Source: Cristatella mucedo (lineage: Eukaryota > Bryozoa > Phylactolaemata > Cristatellidae). From it: a DNA stretch of 64,000 nucleotides. Shown one piece after another: positions 1 through 23,574 of the stretch. Under the pieces are notes generated by a model that saw nothing but the letters and a program-made list of their open reading frames with translations, searched no databases and was not told the DNA's origin. Where the stretch lies: positions 1 to 64,000 of the forward strand of contig WPIO01000257.1 in NCBI GenBank assembly GCA_009760855.2, read 5' to 3'. How positions within the stretch are numbered: position 1 is the first letter of the stretch; every line of letters starts with the position of its first letter. Made by a program: the position numbers and the translations under genes.

Positions 1-590
1 AGCAATTCACTAAAAAACCACGATGCAATTGAAAGCTGTTGGCGGGCTGCCAGGCTTATGCTAGTCATACTGCACACACTGACGGCTCGACACCTGGCCA
101 CCAAATGAGACAAATCTACATTACATATTGTGACAAATTGACACAGGCTTTGTTGAACTACAGAGGCCGAGAAACCATTCTTCGAGTATTTGTACGATAA
201 GTTCACTCCTACGTTGGGAGCAGTTATCCAATTTTGAGGCAGATCATTCTTCCTTAAATGTAACAAAGAATTCGAGTCCAACTGCTACACAATTTTCCCT
301 ATTAATTCGACAAAAGAAGGACATTTTCCACATGGCCCCCACTTGCACGGCACGCTGCAAAAAGAGCCAGTGGCCAAGCCAGACTGAGCATTCAATACAT
401 GCTCTAGGAACGAGAGCAGAAAAACAATCGTGACGTTAACGCCAGCCATAAAAATGCGTGTTCGGTGCAGCATGGAAAATCTAGATGCTCAAGCAAAATG
501 ACCGAGCACTGCATTAAGCTAGGCTTCACAAATCACTGTGCACGAAGTGCATTTCAAGGTAAATTAATTTAATGGTACATGACATCTCTG
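1..590. other. Unassigned sequence left of the first SINE
   Basis: AT-rich, intron-like DNA inside or beyond the STK3/4 gene. No exon for the rest of the kinase domain and no repeat family was recognised here. Confidence 0.5.
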
Positions 591-762
591 ATCGCCACGA
601 TAGCCCAGGAGGTAAGGTGCTCGCTCTTCAGGACCAAGGTCGTGGGTTCGAATCCTGTAGTGGGCGATTCTTTATTGCCAACTGACATCGGTGGTGACAG
701 CCGTTTAAGGCTCTTCTGCTGCTATACACATGAGGCTGTTAAATCAGCTAATATTTAATTAA
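591..762 (+). repeat. SINE-1 copy (tRNA-derived)
   Basis: It contains a perfect A box (TAGCCCAGGAG) and B box (GGTTCGAATCC) of a tRNA-type RNA polymerase III promoter. The SINE-1 body follows (GGTGGTGACAGCC, GGCTCTTCTGC, GCTATACA) with the tail GAGGCTGTTAAATCAGCTAA. One of about eleven copies here. It is a retroposon, not a working tRNA. Confidence 0.85.
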
Positions 763-999
763 TGGGACAAGCCTCGCCAATCTAAGTTTGCAGCCCGGTT
801 TTACTCTATGAGGGCAAGCCATATTTACATGAAGCACAATACACTATTGCCAAGGAACTACCAATGTTTTCCTGCTGTGCTGTGTAGGTAAAAGCAGATA
901 GATTTGACTTGCTAATCTAATAATGTAGCAAACTAACATTTGGGATCCGGCCCTCCCGCGCCTGTATACAGGCTACAGGGGATATGGTGTCGTGCTAGT

Positions 1000-1150
1000 T
1001 ACGACCTTAGCCCAGAGGTAAGGTAATTACTCTCTAGGTCTTGGATTCGAGTTCTGCATTAGGCAATTCTTTATTATCTACTGCAAGCGGTTGTGATAGC
1101 AGTAAGGCTCTTCAGCTGCTATACAAATGAGGCTGTTGAATCAGCTAACC
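1000..1150 (+). repeat. SINE-1 copy, diverged
   Basis: It shows the same head and tail as the copy at 591, with a mutated B box (GATTCGAGTTC). The tail GAGGCTGTTGAATCAGCTAA is present. Confidence 0.75.
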
Positions 1151-1254
1151 TTTTAACAGTCATTTTTAGTTCGTATCGTGTGAGGCCGTCAGCAGACCGG
1201 TCATCAGTGGAGTATTTGATATTTTTTGTACGACTTTTCTTTATGCACAATGAG

Positions 1255-1450
1255 TCAGCTTCATGGGAGAGTCATTTGGGGTCGTGGTGTCGAGTATCAA
1301 TCTATGCCGACGACGTCCAGCTGGACTTATTCAAAACCTCCCAATCAGCTTAGGCTTACTAATAAAGCTAATGCCTGATTCGAAGAAATTTATTTCCGGA
1401 TATCAAGCGATTTCCTTAAACTAAACAGTAATAAAACCAAACGCTTCATA
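1255..1450 (+). pseudogene. LINE reverse transcriptase fragment with YADD box
   Basis: The frame encodes SIYADDVQLDLF, the catalytic YxDD box of LINE reverse transcriptases, followed at 1410-1445 by FP*TKQ, matching the FLKLN motif that comes after it in other copies here. Stops and shifts show it is dead. Confidence 0.7.
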
Positions 1451-1516
1451 GAATACCAGATTTGATACTTATGACTGGTACAAGTGAATGTGCTCTCCTA
1501 TTCTCTTATAACGATT

Positions 1517-1683
1517 GGCCGTGATAGCCCAGGAGGTAAGGTGCTTGCTCTTCATGACCAAGGTCATGGAGGTTTGAATCCTTTTGTAGGCTATCAGCAA
1601 GTTATGGTTAACTGAAAGCGGTGGTGACAGCCGTTAAGGCTCTTCTGCCACTATACAAATGAGGCTGTTAAATCAGCAAATAT
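1517..1683 (+). repeat. SINE-1 copy
   Basis: Complete head (GTGATAGCCCAGGAGGTAAG), body and tail (GAGGCTGTTAAATCAGC). It lies just outside kinase exon 6, within 100 bases of its donor. Confidence 0.82.
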
Positions 1684-1772
1684 TAGTGAGCTACAAAAGT
1701 CGGAAACTTTACCTGACATTGTTGCATATTTATATAATGCATCCACGGCAAGACGTAACAATCGCAAAATTA

Positions 1773-13221
<11,449 letters not shown>

Positions 13222-14430
13222 CTTCGTTTTCAATGTGACAGCACTGCAGGAGACTTTACACAGGAAAAATGCAATCCACTACTGGTGCCATCTTCCTGGC
13301 GGAAGTGCTTTCTCACCTCCGGGCAGCGCCCGTCTAGGTCCTACCATTGGGAGGAGTTAAGAAGACGCTAAGCTGACAGTGTCTGTCCGTTTGAAGTACA
13401 AAAGAACCAAAGAAATGAATTAAGAATTTAAAAAAATAACTTAAAAAGTGAATTATGATATCCATCAACGGATTCTCATAGACGGATACCAACCTACTAA
13501 CCGTGGGGGGGGGACAGTGGCTGCTAACAAGAGTAGACGGTACGGCGCCCTACGTCTCTATTAGTAGCCTCAAATGAGCTTATTACAAAAATCCACAGAA
13601 AATTTATCAGAGCTGTTAAATCGCATTCTATTAAGGTGCATTAAGCAACTACTTTTAAGCGAGGAATAAGGAAATCAGAAAGTTGTTGGCAGGCGGAAGT
13701 CGAGGGCGACCCTGACTAAGGGATTTATGATGCAACTGGCGTGTCTACGGCGAGTTTTCGACAATGTTGCTAAAAGCTCACAAGATTTAGTGCCCTGCAT
13801 TAATTTTACTGTCCAACATTGACTCACTGCTTGGGGTAGAGCACCATACTTAGCATAGCCGCGGAGAAGGAAGAGATAAAATAGTCTACTCATAAGTGCT
13901 CCTGATAACATAATGGATAAGAGAGCTACATTTCTGACGGCATTATTTCTGCTTGATTGGAAGAAAGCTCTAAATATCAGTCAACCGATTATTACAGTCT
14001 CATCAAGAACCATTTTACGCCGGACAACCGAGTTTTTGCATTCAGATTTGTTTAAGGCACTCTTACAAAAGCTGAACTTAAAACGGCGGCTTTCAGCTAC
14101 TAAGACCCAAAATTCTTTTTCACTTTAACAAATATAGCTAATAAAGAATCTCATACAGATTTTTGCATAACAGCATGGGCGGCCTTAAACTCCGCTGACC
14201 GAACGAGGCTTGCTTGGTTCCTGCATTTTAACGTTATGGTCCATAGCATCCTGCTGAAAGAGAAGGATTTTATCCCTGAAAGGCTGAGAATCCGGTTATA
14301 GCAGCGAGCTATTGCGGCTATTAAGATTACTTTATACTTTATGAAGTATACTTTTTTGAGATTCTCAAACTGTGCATGGGAACAGCTTACTGTAATGCTG
14401 AACCCTCGTGGGAGAGATGGGCGCGCTCCG
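13222..14430. other. Region upstream of the kinase gene, no recognised gene
   Basis: If the proposed exon 1 is right, the STK3/4 promoter lies here, reading leftward. No clear TATA box was picked out. A G-run is at about 13504-13512. Short open frames show no family signature. Confidence 0.35.
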
Positions 14431-15740
14431 TCGCCGCTCAAGCCCGAAGCCCACTCCTGAATGCAGGTTCGGGGCTCGCTGGGTGAGCAATCAGTAGAAC
14501 GTCACGCCTAGGGAGTTTTAGGCTCGATTCTAGCTCACTATCACTAGGATCGGAAGTTTGTTTGCATGCGCTAGCTCGAGTTACTAAGCACGAATTGGGG
14601 ATTTTATTGAACTTTATTCGCCGAAGCACAATGCCGACGCCCGTCTTATTTAGTCTCGTTACCATGCTCCTGACAGACGCTTTCCAAGAGCATTGCTCAG
14701 ACATGGCCAAATTTACAGGGAACTCTTATGGAGGAAATATCGACACCATACTCAGGTCAACTGCATCTATTGCTGGGACGCAACCCGCATAGACTAAGGC
14801 CCAAGCAGCATGAAGATCGCGACAAGTTTCGCGTCGTTTCAGACCTCTCGTGCCCCGACTGTCGCTTCACCGATGTCTACTTCCCAACAGAAAAATACGC
14901 TTGCTTCTATCTTCTGCCCAGAGATAGGAGCTAGGCCGTTTTCGCTTGCCGAAAACGTTCCTTCTACTCACAAACCTGAGGCAGAGAAATCCAGACTCTG
15001 TGGGCGTGGCCACGTCCACAATGCAGTTAAGCCCCAGCCGAACTCACACCACTCCGCCCGGCCGACGGGCGCGCTGAATACCGCCTCATTAGGCGCTGCA
15101 GTTGGACAGCGTCGGCTAACTAAGCCGGATTTAATTGGAATGGGTCAGCTGTGGTCGCATGACCCGCTAGTCCTGCAGCAAAAAGCTTCCTGCTTATCCA
15201 CCGGCCTGTGTAGAGGCTCTCTCCCTCTCACTCTCTGTCTCTCTCCCTTTTCTCTTACTCCCTTATCTACGGGCGCTACGGAGCTTCTACCACGACGGCT
15301 ACCGCTTCATCCGTATGTACGCTTGCTCGCTTCGCGTTTGCCTGCCTGCGTATGATACAACTCACTTGTGGGTGCAAAGTTCATCTTCGCGTGCAACGTT
15401 CGCCATCATGCGTCGCCATCGTGCGCACTAGCCCCTACAACTCAAAAACACTGTGCTAAGTTCCTAGTCGGGAGCGAACATGCACTCGAGCGAGCTCGCA
15501 TACATACGCTCGCACATACGAGCACCCACACCCACAGAATGCAGGTCGCCGGGCTATATGAATGTATTACGTCGCCGCTCTTCCGTGGTCGTCGATAAGT
15601 GGCGTGAGTGCCGGCCCACCTCACAGGTTTTAACAGAATTGAGTGAAGCAACTGTCGGGCGCTGGCTGCCTTGAGCGAGCGTCGTCTTGGTCTGAAGTAG
15701 ATAGATTGGACAAAAGTTAAAGAATGCCGAGAAAGAGTTT
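14431..15740 (-). repeat. Possible diverged LTR of the 36.9-40.0 kb solo LTR family
   Basis: On the plus strand GATTTTATTGAACTTTATTCG at about 14597 nearly repeats the poly(A)-signal region of the solo LTR at 38568-38588. The surrounding GC-rich, CT-rich and stop-poor DNA differs in composition from its flanks. Ends and target duplications were not found. Confidence 0.3.
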
Positions 15741-16140
15741 AAATTATTGGGCTTCAAATTTTAATGGTAAAGCACCACTACAGTAAATCGTCTGTTGAGG
15801 CACGCTCGATTGCCCGTAGGAGGGTCCAGACAATATTCTCAAAGAGATATGATGCTGATGTTGACTGGTCGTCTGCCGACACCAATCGGGTGCTCCTGTT
15901 GAGCACATCGCGACAGGCAGTGAAACTCCCACAGTTGGTTCTCGAGCCTTTCTTACCTGAGCTAAGCTTCCTAAATGATCCTACTGTGACTGCTGCACCC
16001 TGATGGTCTATGTTCAAGGACAGAGGTGTTTTTCTACCTTGCATTTCTTTTGCGACCCAAAATTCAGCCAGCATGGCCATAAGCTAAGATTAATTTTAGT
16101 CATAATGCCAACGAGAAGCAGCGTATAACAATGCTGCATC
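15741..16140. other. Unassigned open region
   Basis: Stop-free stretches exist on both strands (79 codons at 15764-16003 plus, 100 codons at 16080-15778 minus). I see no known motif. It may be a decayed element. Confidence 0.25.
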
Positions 16141-16149
16141 AAAATAATA

Positions 16150-16640
16150 ATAATGTCAATAGTTATAAAAAAATGTGCACTGTAACAGATCTAAAATATT
16201 CTGCTAGGGCACTCCACATTGGCTGGAAAGGAACCAAAGTAACTGATAAGTAACTGTGGCAGGAACAATTGTATCACGTGGAAGCATGGAAAGTAAACAT
16301 AGTGCGAACCAAGCAGATGAGTGAACAGATTGTTTTTATTTTACTTTTAAATGTTATCAAGTCAGGGTATGTAAGCCGACGGTGATTCCAGGCTTTAGGG
16401 GCATAGGAACTAAATGCACTGTTTCGGAGAGATTTGAGGCACACTTCAACGAATCAAGTCAGACGAGTGGATTGTAAGAGGGTAAGCTTGAGGGAGTAAG
16501 TAATTCAGATGGCTGAGTTGGATAAAGATAAATAAAGGGCATATAAGTGATTTATAGGACCGTGACGCCGATACAACGCTTGATGGGAAGCCAGTGCAGG
16601 TCAGAGAGAAGTGGTGTAATGTGAAGTTGCAACTCTTACT
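16150..16640 (-). mobile_element. LINE-A-related 3' fragment, diverged
   Basis: On the minus strand it shows the counterparts of the SLTCTGFPS and AFGTN blocks (CACTGGCTTCCCATCAAGCG; AGCCTGGAATCACCGTCGGC) seen in LINE-A C-terminal regions, but far more diverged. It is probably a separate subfamily. Confidence 0.55.
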
Positions 16641-17239
16641 ATAGACAAACCTGGTTGCCTAGCTTTGCACTATCTGTAAGTATTTTGTATAGTTGGTAGA
16701 ATAAACTACAACTATAGTTGTGAAATAGTCAAGAAGATGCATAGAATAACTTTACTGTTGTATCCTTTTTTAATCTAACCCGAGTTTGCAATGTTACAAA
16801 ATTGAAAGAAAGTTGACTTGCCTGTCAAGCTGACGTGATCAACTAGACAAAGGCAATTTTAGAACAGCGAATACCTGGGGTATGGTGACCTAGGGTTTTT
16901 GAGGGTTTAACAGCCTTGTTTTTGTACATTATTAAAGAGCGATCCATGTAAGAGGTATGGCATCGCAGTGAGGTAAGTGGTTTATTGCTCCCGAGGTTTT
17001 AGTATTGATAGTGGCACTCTTATATACAGCACCCAAGAGAACTCTTATCTATTTGGGCAATTTCCAACTCACTGCAAGAGAAACAATAACCATGATTTAA
17101 TGAAAATCGAAGTATCCTGGTTAGGTAAGCATGCAAAATCACATACTTATCATGCCAAGACACGTATGAAAAAAACCCTAAAGACTCACGAGTCGCAATC
17201 GATGGTTTTAGTAAGACCCTTCCCGTTTAGTAGCACGAA

Positions 17240-17712
17240 CAGCAAAACCTACCGGAAAAAACAGCTACACTTGGATGCTGGAAAAACATGTTGTTATCCT
17301 TGGTCACGATGTGCACAATGTCATCAGGAACAACCAGTTAGAAAAACGGTGTGCCCAACCCAAAAATACTGCCGTCTACGATCAATCGTCTCCTTAACCA
17401 CTCCCAGAATAGTTCATTACCTCGATCCTTGTGGCGATTTAGCTGGTCGCTTTTCTGGCTTTTTTGGCAGCACAATAGACAAGATCAAAGGTCATCCATA
17501 AGGTAGCAGAATTCATTCTGGACCCGTCACTCAATAATAACCCCACAAGACTCCTCTCCCTCAATTTGGTGCAGAACTTTATTGTCTCCTAAAGAATGCC
17601 ACGAGTGACATCGTCCGGAAATTCACCTCCCAGTCAAATGAGGCTCCTAGTATTCTAGACCCTATACCTGCTGTCCTAATTCTACTATACATAGATCCGC
17701 TGCTGCCATATG
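17240..17712 (+). mobile_element. LINE-A, left piece (endonuclease-RT linker)
   Basis: It encodes DLAGRFSGFFGSTIDKIKG, matching the [19 protein letters not shown] linker of the LINE-A copy at 47.8-50.2 kb. Then come the counterparts of its downstream sequence (GACCCTATACCTGCTGTCCT, GATCCGCTGCTGCCATATG). It stops at about 17712 where LINE-B begins and resumes at about 19590. Confidence 0.7.
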
Positions 17713-18590
17713 TAATGTAATGTATCTCCATCTGTAACTCCACAAAATCATATAAACCATGTGGGTGTTTTGTATAGCCCACTCACAGCCTAAGCGGCTT
17801 TCGGTACGCATTCGGTAGCCAACAGACTTCGTCTCACGAAACAAAGAGAAAGTGGGAAGCATAGCAGAGTCAGGAGAGCAGTTGAGGTAGCGAGTAGCAT
17901 GGAAGCAGCAGCTCAGGATCGCTGAAAAAGATGAGCCATAGTCGGCAGCAGGGGAGTAGTAGTCGTTGCCTAAGAATTGTGTAAGCGAGCTCCACAGTCT
18001 AGGACCTGCAGAGCTACAGCTTCTGTCGCCAACGGTCTTTAAGCGGAGGAATGGAACAGCTAATTTATTGTCCACACAGGACCCGAGGGTGCAAACAGGC
18101 TAAAACTGGTGCAGCAGTTCAGCTAGGTACGAAGGAGCCAAGCCGTGGCGGACCTTGTGGGTCAGCATAGGAACTTTGCTCTGAATCCTTTGCTCAACCA
18201 GCATCCATCCTAGCTCTTTTAGCAAAGGAGACACGTGCTCAAACCTCTGGGACTTGAAGACCAGCCTTGCAGCCATATTCATAGTCAGCTGCAGTGGCCT
18301 AATCATTTTTTTTTGGTAGCCCAGCCAAAAGGGAATTGCAATAATCAAGCCGAGACAGAACTAAGGAGCTAGTTAAATGTTTTGCAGCCGCTGTGGAAGA
18401 CAGCTCCTAATCTTGGATAGGGATAGGACGTGATGGCTAGCTGCAGAAGCAGTCTTCGAATGAAGCTTTTAAAATTGAGGCAGTTGTCGAAAACGAAAAA
18501 TACATTTCGAGAGAGCAGTGATGGTCACACAACAGCATCACCTATAAGAAGAGCAAAGTCCTTTAATCCAGCCATACGCTTAGGGTGTGT
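17708..18590 (-). mobile_element. LINE-B 3' part, minus strand
   Basis: The minus strand encodes RPLQLTMNMAARLVFKSQRF, LLKELGWMLVEQRIQSKVPM, LRLKTVGDRSCSSAGPRLW and the LINE-B tail with TACATTACATTACAT at 17708. The frame is broken in several places. Confidence 0.8.
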
Positions 18591-19244
18591 TTCGATGTTG
18601 TATGGCGACAAATATAGTAACCATCTTGTTATTCGTCACCTACATGCTTTGGCACCTTAAGTTGGCTTCTCTGAGTGCTGTCACAGCAGTAGTACATGGT
18701 ACCTGGTAAATTGTACAACTTGGTCGATACTGGGCCGATCTGTGTGAAACTTGGAATATAGGTGGAGCTCACCTGCCTCGACACTCTCCCCCTGTGCATC
18801 TACGCATGATGGGTGTGTATGCATATAATGTGCCTGTGACAAAGTGTCCGTGGGCTGTGTTCGTGATGACAGTCAACAGTTTAAGATGTCAAGTTTTTTT
18901 TTAAAGTTTTTTGTGGGAGGAGAGTCTCCAGTCGAGTGTCTTGCATTTTTTGAGTGGTTTGCCATATTTCTAGAATGACGTTTTTATAATCGAAAAAATT
19001 TGGAGCTGCCTTTTACCAGCAGTGCTATACGTGACCTTGGACTTTTAAAGGTCACCAGAAGGTAAAAACAGCAGCTATATCACATCAAACAATAGCTAAT
19101 GCTACCAGTGTTCTTCGTGCCAATTTTCATGCCAATCAGTTTACTGGTCTTCGTACAATATTTTATAAACATGCTTTTGGAGGGACAACTCCCCCAATTG
19201 GCGGCCATTTTGGCGGATAACTCCCACTACTGCCGGACATACCC
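18591..19244. mobile_element. Unknown insertion of about 0.65 kb within LINE-B
   Basis: LINE-B coding stops at FLK (about 19245) and resumes near the AAGCGTATGGCTGG block (about 18590). The sequence between matches no repeat elsewhere in the window. It has a T-rich tract at 18894-18911 and a GGGAGTTATCCGCC / GGGGGAGTTGTCCC pair near 19177-19230 on the minus strand. No clean terminal repeats were found. Confidence 0.5.
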
Positions 19245-19590
19245 CCTTTCAGGAAGTTTTCCGACATCCAGGATCGAATATCGGCAATGCAAGCATTCAA
19301 TTTTTCAGTTGCTGCAGCATATTCCGACGGTTTGAATGAATAATACAACTGAGTATCGTCATCATAAAAGTGATATCCTATTCCATGGGCCTTAATCACT
19401 TTTCCCAGAGGTTGTGTATAAATGGAGAACAGCAAGGGACCGAGTACAGACCCTTGAGGGACTCCACAGGTGACCTTTCTCGTGTGTGAGACCTGACCCC
19501 CACACAATACGGATTGAACACGATCGGAAAAGTACGATTTAAACCACGCCAGTGCTTCGTCCGCCAGACCAATCGTTGTTCTCAATCGTA
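19245..19590 (-). mobile_element. LINE-B reverse transcriptase piece
   Basis: The minus strand encodes GLADEALAWFKSYFSDRVQS, GVPQGSVLGPLLFSIYTQPL and YHFYDDDTQLYYSF. The YxDD box reads YDDD, so the second residue is altered but both aspartates remain. It ends with SWMSENFLK, where the unknown insertion begins. Confidence 0.85.
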
Positions 19591-21175
19591 ACATCATAAA
19601 TATCCTTAGTTTCAGAAAATATCCCTACCCCTTTCAAAAAGGCAGTAGTTAGGCCAATAATTAACAAAGAAACACTAAACCAAGAAAACTTAAGCAGTTC
19701 TCCCAATCTCCCTTCTATCAAAGACCCCGGAACGAGTTGTGGCAGACCAGCTGAACTCTCAAATCGAAAATTCGAACCTAGCAAGTAGGTTCTAGTGTGG
19801 ATTTAGAGCTAAAAGATCATTAGATTCAGCATTGCATAGGGTGTATTATAAACTTCTCAGAAATGCAGACTTGGATGAAGTCTCTCTGCTCATTTTGCTT
19901 GATATTTCGGCAGCGTTTGATGCGATTGATTATCAAGTACTTCTCGAACGCCTCTCATTTCGCCTTCGGATGAGTGGCACTGCACTGCAATTGTTTACGT
20001 CCTATCTCAGTGGGAGACTCCAGAGTATCGTCGTCAACGGAAAAAGATCATCCGAGGAACCACTGAAGTATACGGGACCTCAAGGCTCTGCGCTTGGTCC
20101 GCTTCTTTTCACAAAGTATATTCTCCCTCTTGCCGATATGATCACCAAGCACAGTCAGGGTTTCACTTATGTGCAGATGAGTTCACAGTTCGTACCTTTG
20201 CTTTGACCTCTCCCAGCCATCCAGCACGAGAAGCTCTCTGAATTTCTCGTGCGGCGTGTATTTCTGACATCCACAAATACATGGCAGAACACTTTTTTAA
20301 ATTAAGTTATGGTAAAAAGATCTTACTAGTTTTAGGCAAACCAAGTGGGACTCAGAAATTCGAAAGATTAACGTTCAAAACCAGCTCTGCCAGCATTTCT
20401 CCTGTTGCATCTGCATGAAACCTAGTTGCCCTGCTTCAAAGCGATATCTTGCACTCGACGACCACATCAGCTCCATAGCCAAGTCTGCCTACTTTCAGCT
20501 ACATTGCTGAAATTCTGGCTTGCTTAGACAGGGATACTACATCCAAATTGATCCATGCTCTTCTGAAATCCCGTCTCGATCTCTGCAACTTGCTGATCCA
20601 CCGGCTTGAGCAATCAGATGCTTACATACAGCTTATGCAAAACTCTGCAGCTAGGGGTCAGTCTATCGTGAGCGTCGCAGTTACCATATCACACACCACT
20701 TCTTGATGATCTGCACTGGCTCTCAATCCGGCTGCGCATCGACTTCAAGGTCTCGTCACTCACTTGTAGGTCCCTTCATTCTCTGACTCCAGCCTACCTA
20801 TCTGAACTACTCCACCACAAGGCTAGGCATCGTTTCACCCGCTTTTCTGAATCAAATTGTTTATCTGTACCTTGTACAAACCTCAAATCATTTGAAGGCC
20901 GTTCCTTTAGATCGCATGCTCCTAGAGCCTGGAACTTACTCCCGACTGACGTCACGGTATCCCTAGACTTGATGATATTTAAAAAGACACCAAAATGCAC
21001 CTGTCTTTGACAGAATTTACTAGGTCTTTATGATTTGTCATGTATGTGCTTATGCGTGACATCGTGCATGCTGCCATTAACAGTTTGATCATTGCTGCCG
21101 TTACGGCACATATAAAGTGCCTGGGAACATTAAGTTCTCTGTGGACACTATGCACATGTATTATTATTATTATCA
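19591..21175 (+). mobile_element. LINE-A, right piece (RT to 3' end)
   Basis: It continues the LINE-A interrupted at 17712: the CCAAGAAAACTTAAGCAG block, then ISAAFDAIDYQVLLERLSFR, GPQGSALGPLLFTKYILPLA, the C-terminal DLHWL region and the 3' untranslated end with (ATT)n at 21160-21171. Frameshifts and stops are numerous; the GVPQGS motif reads TGPQGS. Confidence 0.82.
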
Positions 21176-22670
21176 TAAAGGGCTGTTCTCTCGAACAGAG
21201 CTACGACTTTGTTGAACATTTATGTTTTCAGCTTATTTGAATGTCATTAAATCAGGAGATTAAGCCATGTTGCTCTGCAATGAACTCCGAGCTTTTTGAG
21301 CTGGAAGATGGATAGTTAAGTATTTTTGGCCATTTAAATTGTGGCCCGCTGATTCACAGAAACAGCATAAAAAACACTGCTTTTACGAGGGCTGATGACA
21401 CAGCAAAGAAAAAAGTCATTCCGCGAAATGACCATACCTTAATAACAACTATTTGTCGTCGGTGTCACGCTGCTGGTCACAGAACCAAGCCACTGAGGAT
21501 TCCAGTGCGTGGCATTAGTAATGCTTTAGTTTAAATACGTGCTAAATATGGTTTGTCTAAAATCAAATTTGTTAGGTCTATCTTGTTGTCAGTCAGTAAT
21601 TACTCCAGAACTAAAAAACAGTTAGATATTATTTATAAGATTTCTAGCAACTGCATTCAGATGAGCCTGCGCCGAATTTTCTTTACTCCCGAGGGAGTTA
21701 TCATATGCGTGGAATAGCAAAGCTCTTCATCAGTACGATTACCGTAGTCGCTAAGAAGGCAAATATGCAATATGCATAATATGCATACGCTTGGGCAACA
21801 GTGAATGCTGCTCTCTCGCGTACAGCTATAGGTGTGAGTGTGCATATTGATTGTCTTACGTATTTGCTGGCGCGTGCTTTAATGTGCGTGAGTATGCGTG
21901 TGTGTGTGTGTTTTTTGCCTTGGTGCACGCCTGTGTAAATAGTACTCTCCTTCTGCAGATTAAGAATGACTTGTCTATGCGAAATCGTTTTTCGGAATTC
22001 TTTACTACGGCAGATGGCCAGTATTTTGAAATTACTGCTCGACTTGTATTAGCAGCTAAAGGCCACACATACGTACATACAAGCTCAGCTATTAATGAGC
22101 GGCCGGCCAAGGACGCAGTGGCAGGCCGATCCGAGCGTGCGGACCTTCCCCTACTTGCCTGAATCTATATAAGTCGTGCAGCGCACAGCGGGTCCCCGGT
22201 TGCCGACCACAGCGGGCGTAATGGTTGCGGCTTGGAGTTGAATTTGAAATTATAATCACGCGCATTTATTCACGCTATGCAAAGATAGTCGCCGCGTCCG
22301 ACACTGTTTAATCGTCCGCCGCCGTTCGTCGCATGTTACGCCAAGGTTTCGCGAGCTCTGGCAGTTCTTTTCCAATACGACTTGAAGTGGCAGATCTGTC
22401 CTCATCTCCCGGGCCGACTCAATTTGAAGCCGCTTTTCTCCTGATTTATTAGAAACCATTCTCGGGCCGTTGGCTACTGGTCTTGCTGACTCGAATACCT
22501 TCGGTTTTAATTATCGTGCATATGGCTGAGCCCGACGCCTCCTGTCGCGCGAAGGCTTCGATAGGTAGGTCACCCTTCAAGATCACGGACTGAACCATCT
22601 TTCTAGGCTTGAATCCCACCACTGCTTCATTCCGTGCGGTCGATACTTTTCAGTGCTTCCATTGCAACCG
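21176..22670. other. Unassigned sequence with one TATA-like motif
   Basis: No gene or repeat family was recognised. (TG)n lies at 21897-21911, and CTATATAAG at about 22165 is followed by GC-rich DNA, which would suit a promoter on the plus strand, but no coding exon follows. Confidence 0.35.
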
Positions 22671-22674
22671 GTTT

Positions 22675-22795
22675 TGCCCAGGGGTGAGGTGCTCGCCTTT
22701 CGCGGCCGGGTTCGTGGGCTTGAGCTCAGCGGTATAAGTAAAGCGCCTGAATAGACATTACGTTTTCTTAGGGCGATGTATAAAAAAATATTAGA
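22675..22795 (+). repeat. SINE-2 copy
   Basis: It shows a tRNA-like head (GGTGAGGTGCTCGCC, GTGGGCTTGAGCTC), then AAGCGCCTGAATAGACATTA and GGGCGATGTATAAA. Confidence 0.72.
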
Positions 22796-22986
22796 TTTAT
22801 TTATATTTGTGTCGGCAATCAAGAGGAAAGTGGGGTTGTGTTATGAAGCACTATTCGCAGCATTTGCTCGTCTTCCCTTGACAGGTTATTGAGCGGCTGT
22901 TCGACATTCCAAGCAGTCGAAATCCTATCGCAACAGGTCTCGACGGCTCTACTTAAGTTGCTTCGTGGAGGCAAAATACGCTCGCG

Positions 22987-23481
22987 TTAAGCCTGGTGTT
23001 TAGACGGCGAGTCTTGCTTCCTACCGGGCAGCCAAACAGGTTGCTACTTTTCCAGCCGAGACTTAGCAAGTGACCAATCGTATACGCCGTTCAGGCCACG
23101 CCCACTGCTTCTTCGATAGGAATGCTGGTGGGGGGGGGGGGCAACTTGACCGGTGAACTTGTCGATGCGTTCGGCGCAAGTCCCTGTTGATGGAACACCT
23201 TGAGTTCAGAGTTGAAAAAAATCATATTTTGAGGCGGTGAGCGGTAAAGGCTGTAGCAGACAGGTTTTGTACTACCGGTAATTGCATTAGCGGAGCGTGG
23301 CCGTGGAGAAATGATGCAGCTATCCCACGGACGCTCAGTGGGCAGAACGAGTAGGAAGCAAGACTTGGAGCAAGACAGCAAGACTGCCGTCTAATACGCC
23401 TACAAACCGGAAAATCCCAGTAAGACTCAAGTAAGTAGGAAGCAGGTAGGAAGCAAGACTCGCCATCTAAACCAGGCTTTA
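22987..23481. mobile_element. Harbinger/PIF-type MITE with TTA target duplication
   Basis: Terminal inverted repeats of about 34 bases begin AGCCTGGTGTTTAGACGGCG at 22990 and end with its near-complement (CGCCATCTAAACCAGGCT) at 23478. They differ by one 2-base gap and one mismatch. Both ends are flanked by TTA (22987-22989, 23479-23481), the 3-bp TWA target typical of Harbinger elements. The 489-bp interior has no transposase and carries extra GTAGGAAGCAAGACT copies near the right end. Confidence 0.85.
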
Positions 23482-23574
23482 TAGTATCTTACCTAGAGCA
23501 TACTTGGCTGTTTTGAAATGCGTTGGTGGATAGAATCTATATCTCAGCTAGAAGTCTGAACGTTTACTACTATA

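Noticed and set aside
285-473. Frame with a hydrophobic start in the first 500 bases
   Set aside because: It is short, matches no part of the kinase gene expected here and has no splice-compatible ends.
591-760. tRNA gene
   Set aside because: A and B boxes are present, but the sequence continues into a conserved SINE body and tail found in many copies, and no proper acceptor stem is formed.
14810-15355. 181-codon plus-strand frame
   Set aside because: Composition is Ser/Pro/Leu-rich with no motif. It lies in an LTR-like GC-rich region and has no splice or homology support.
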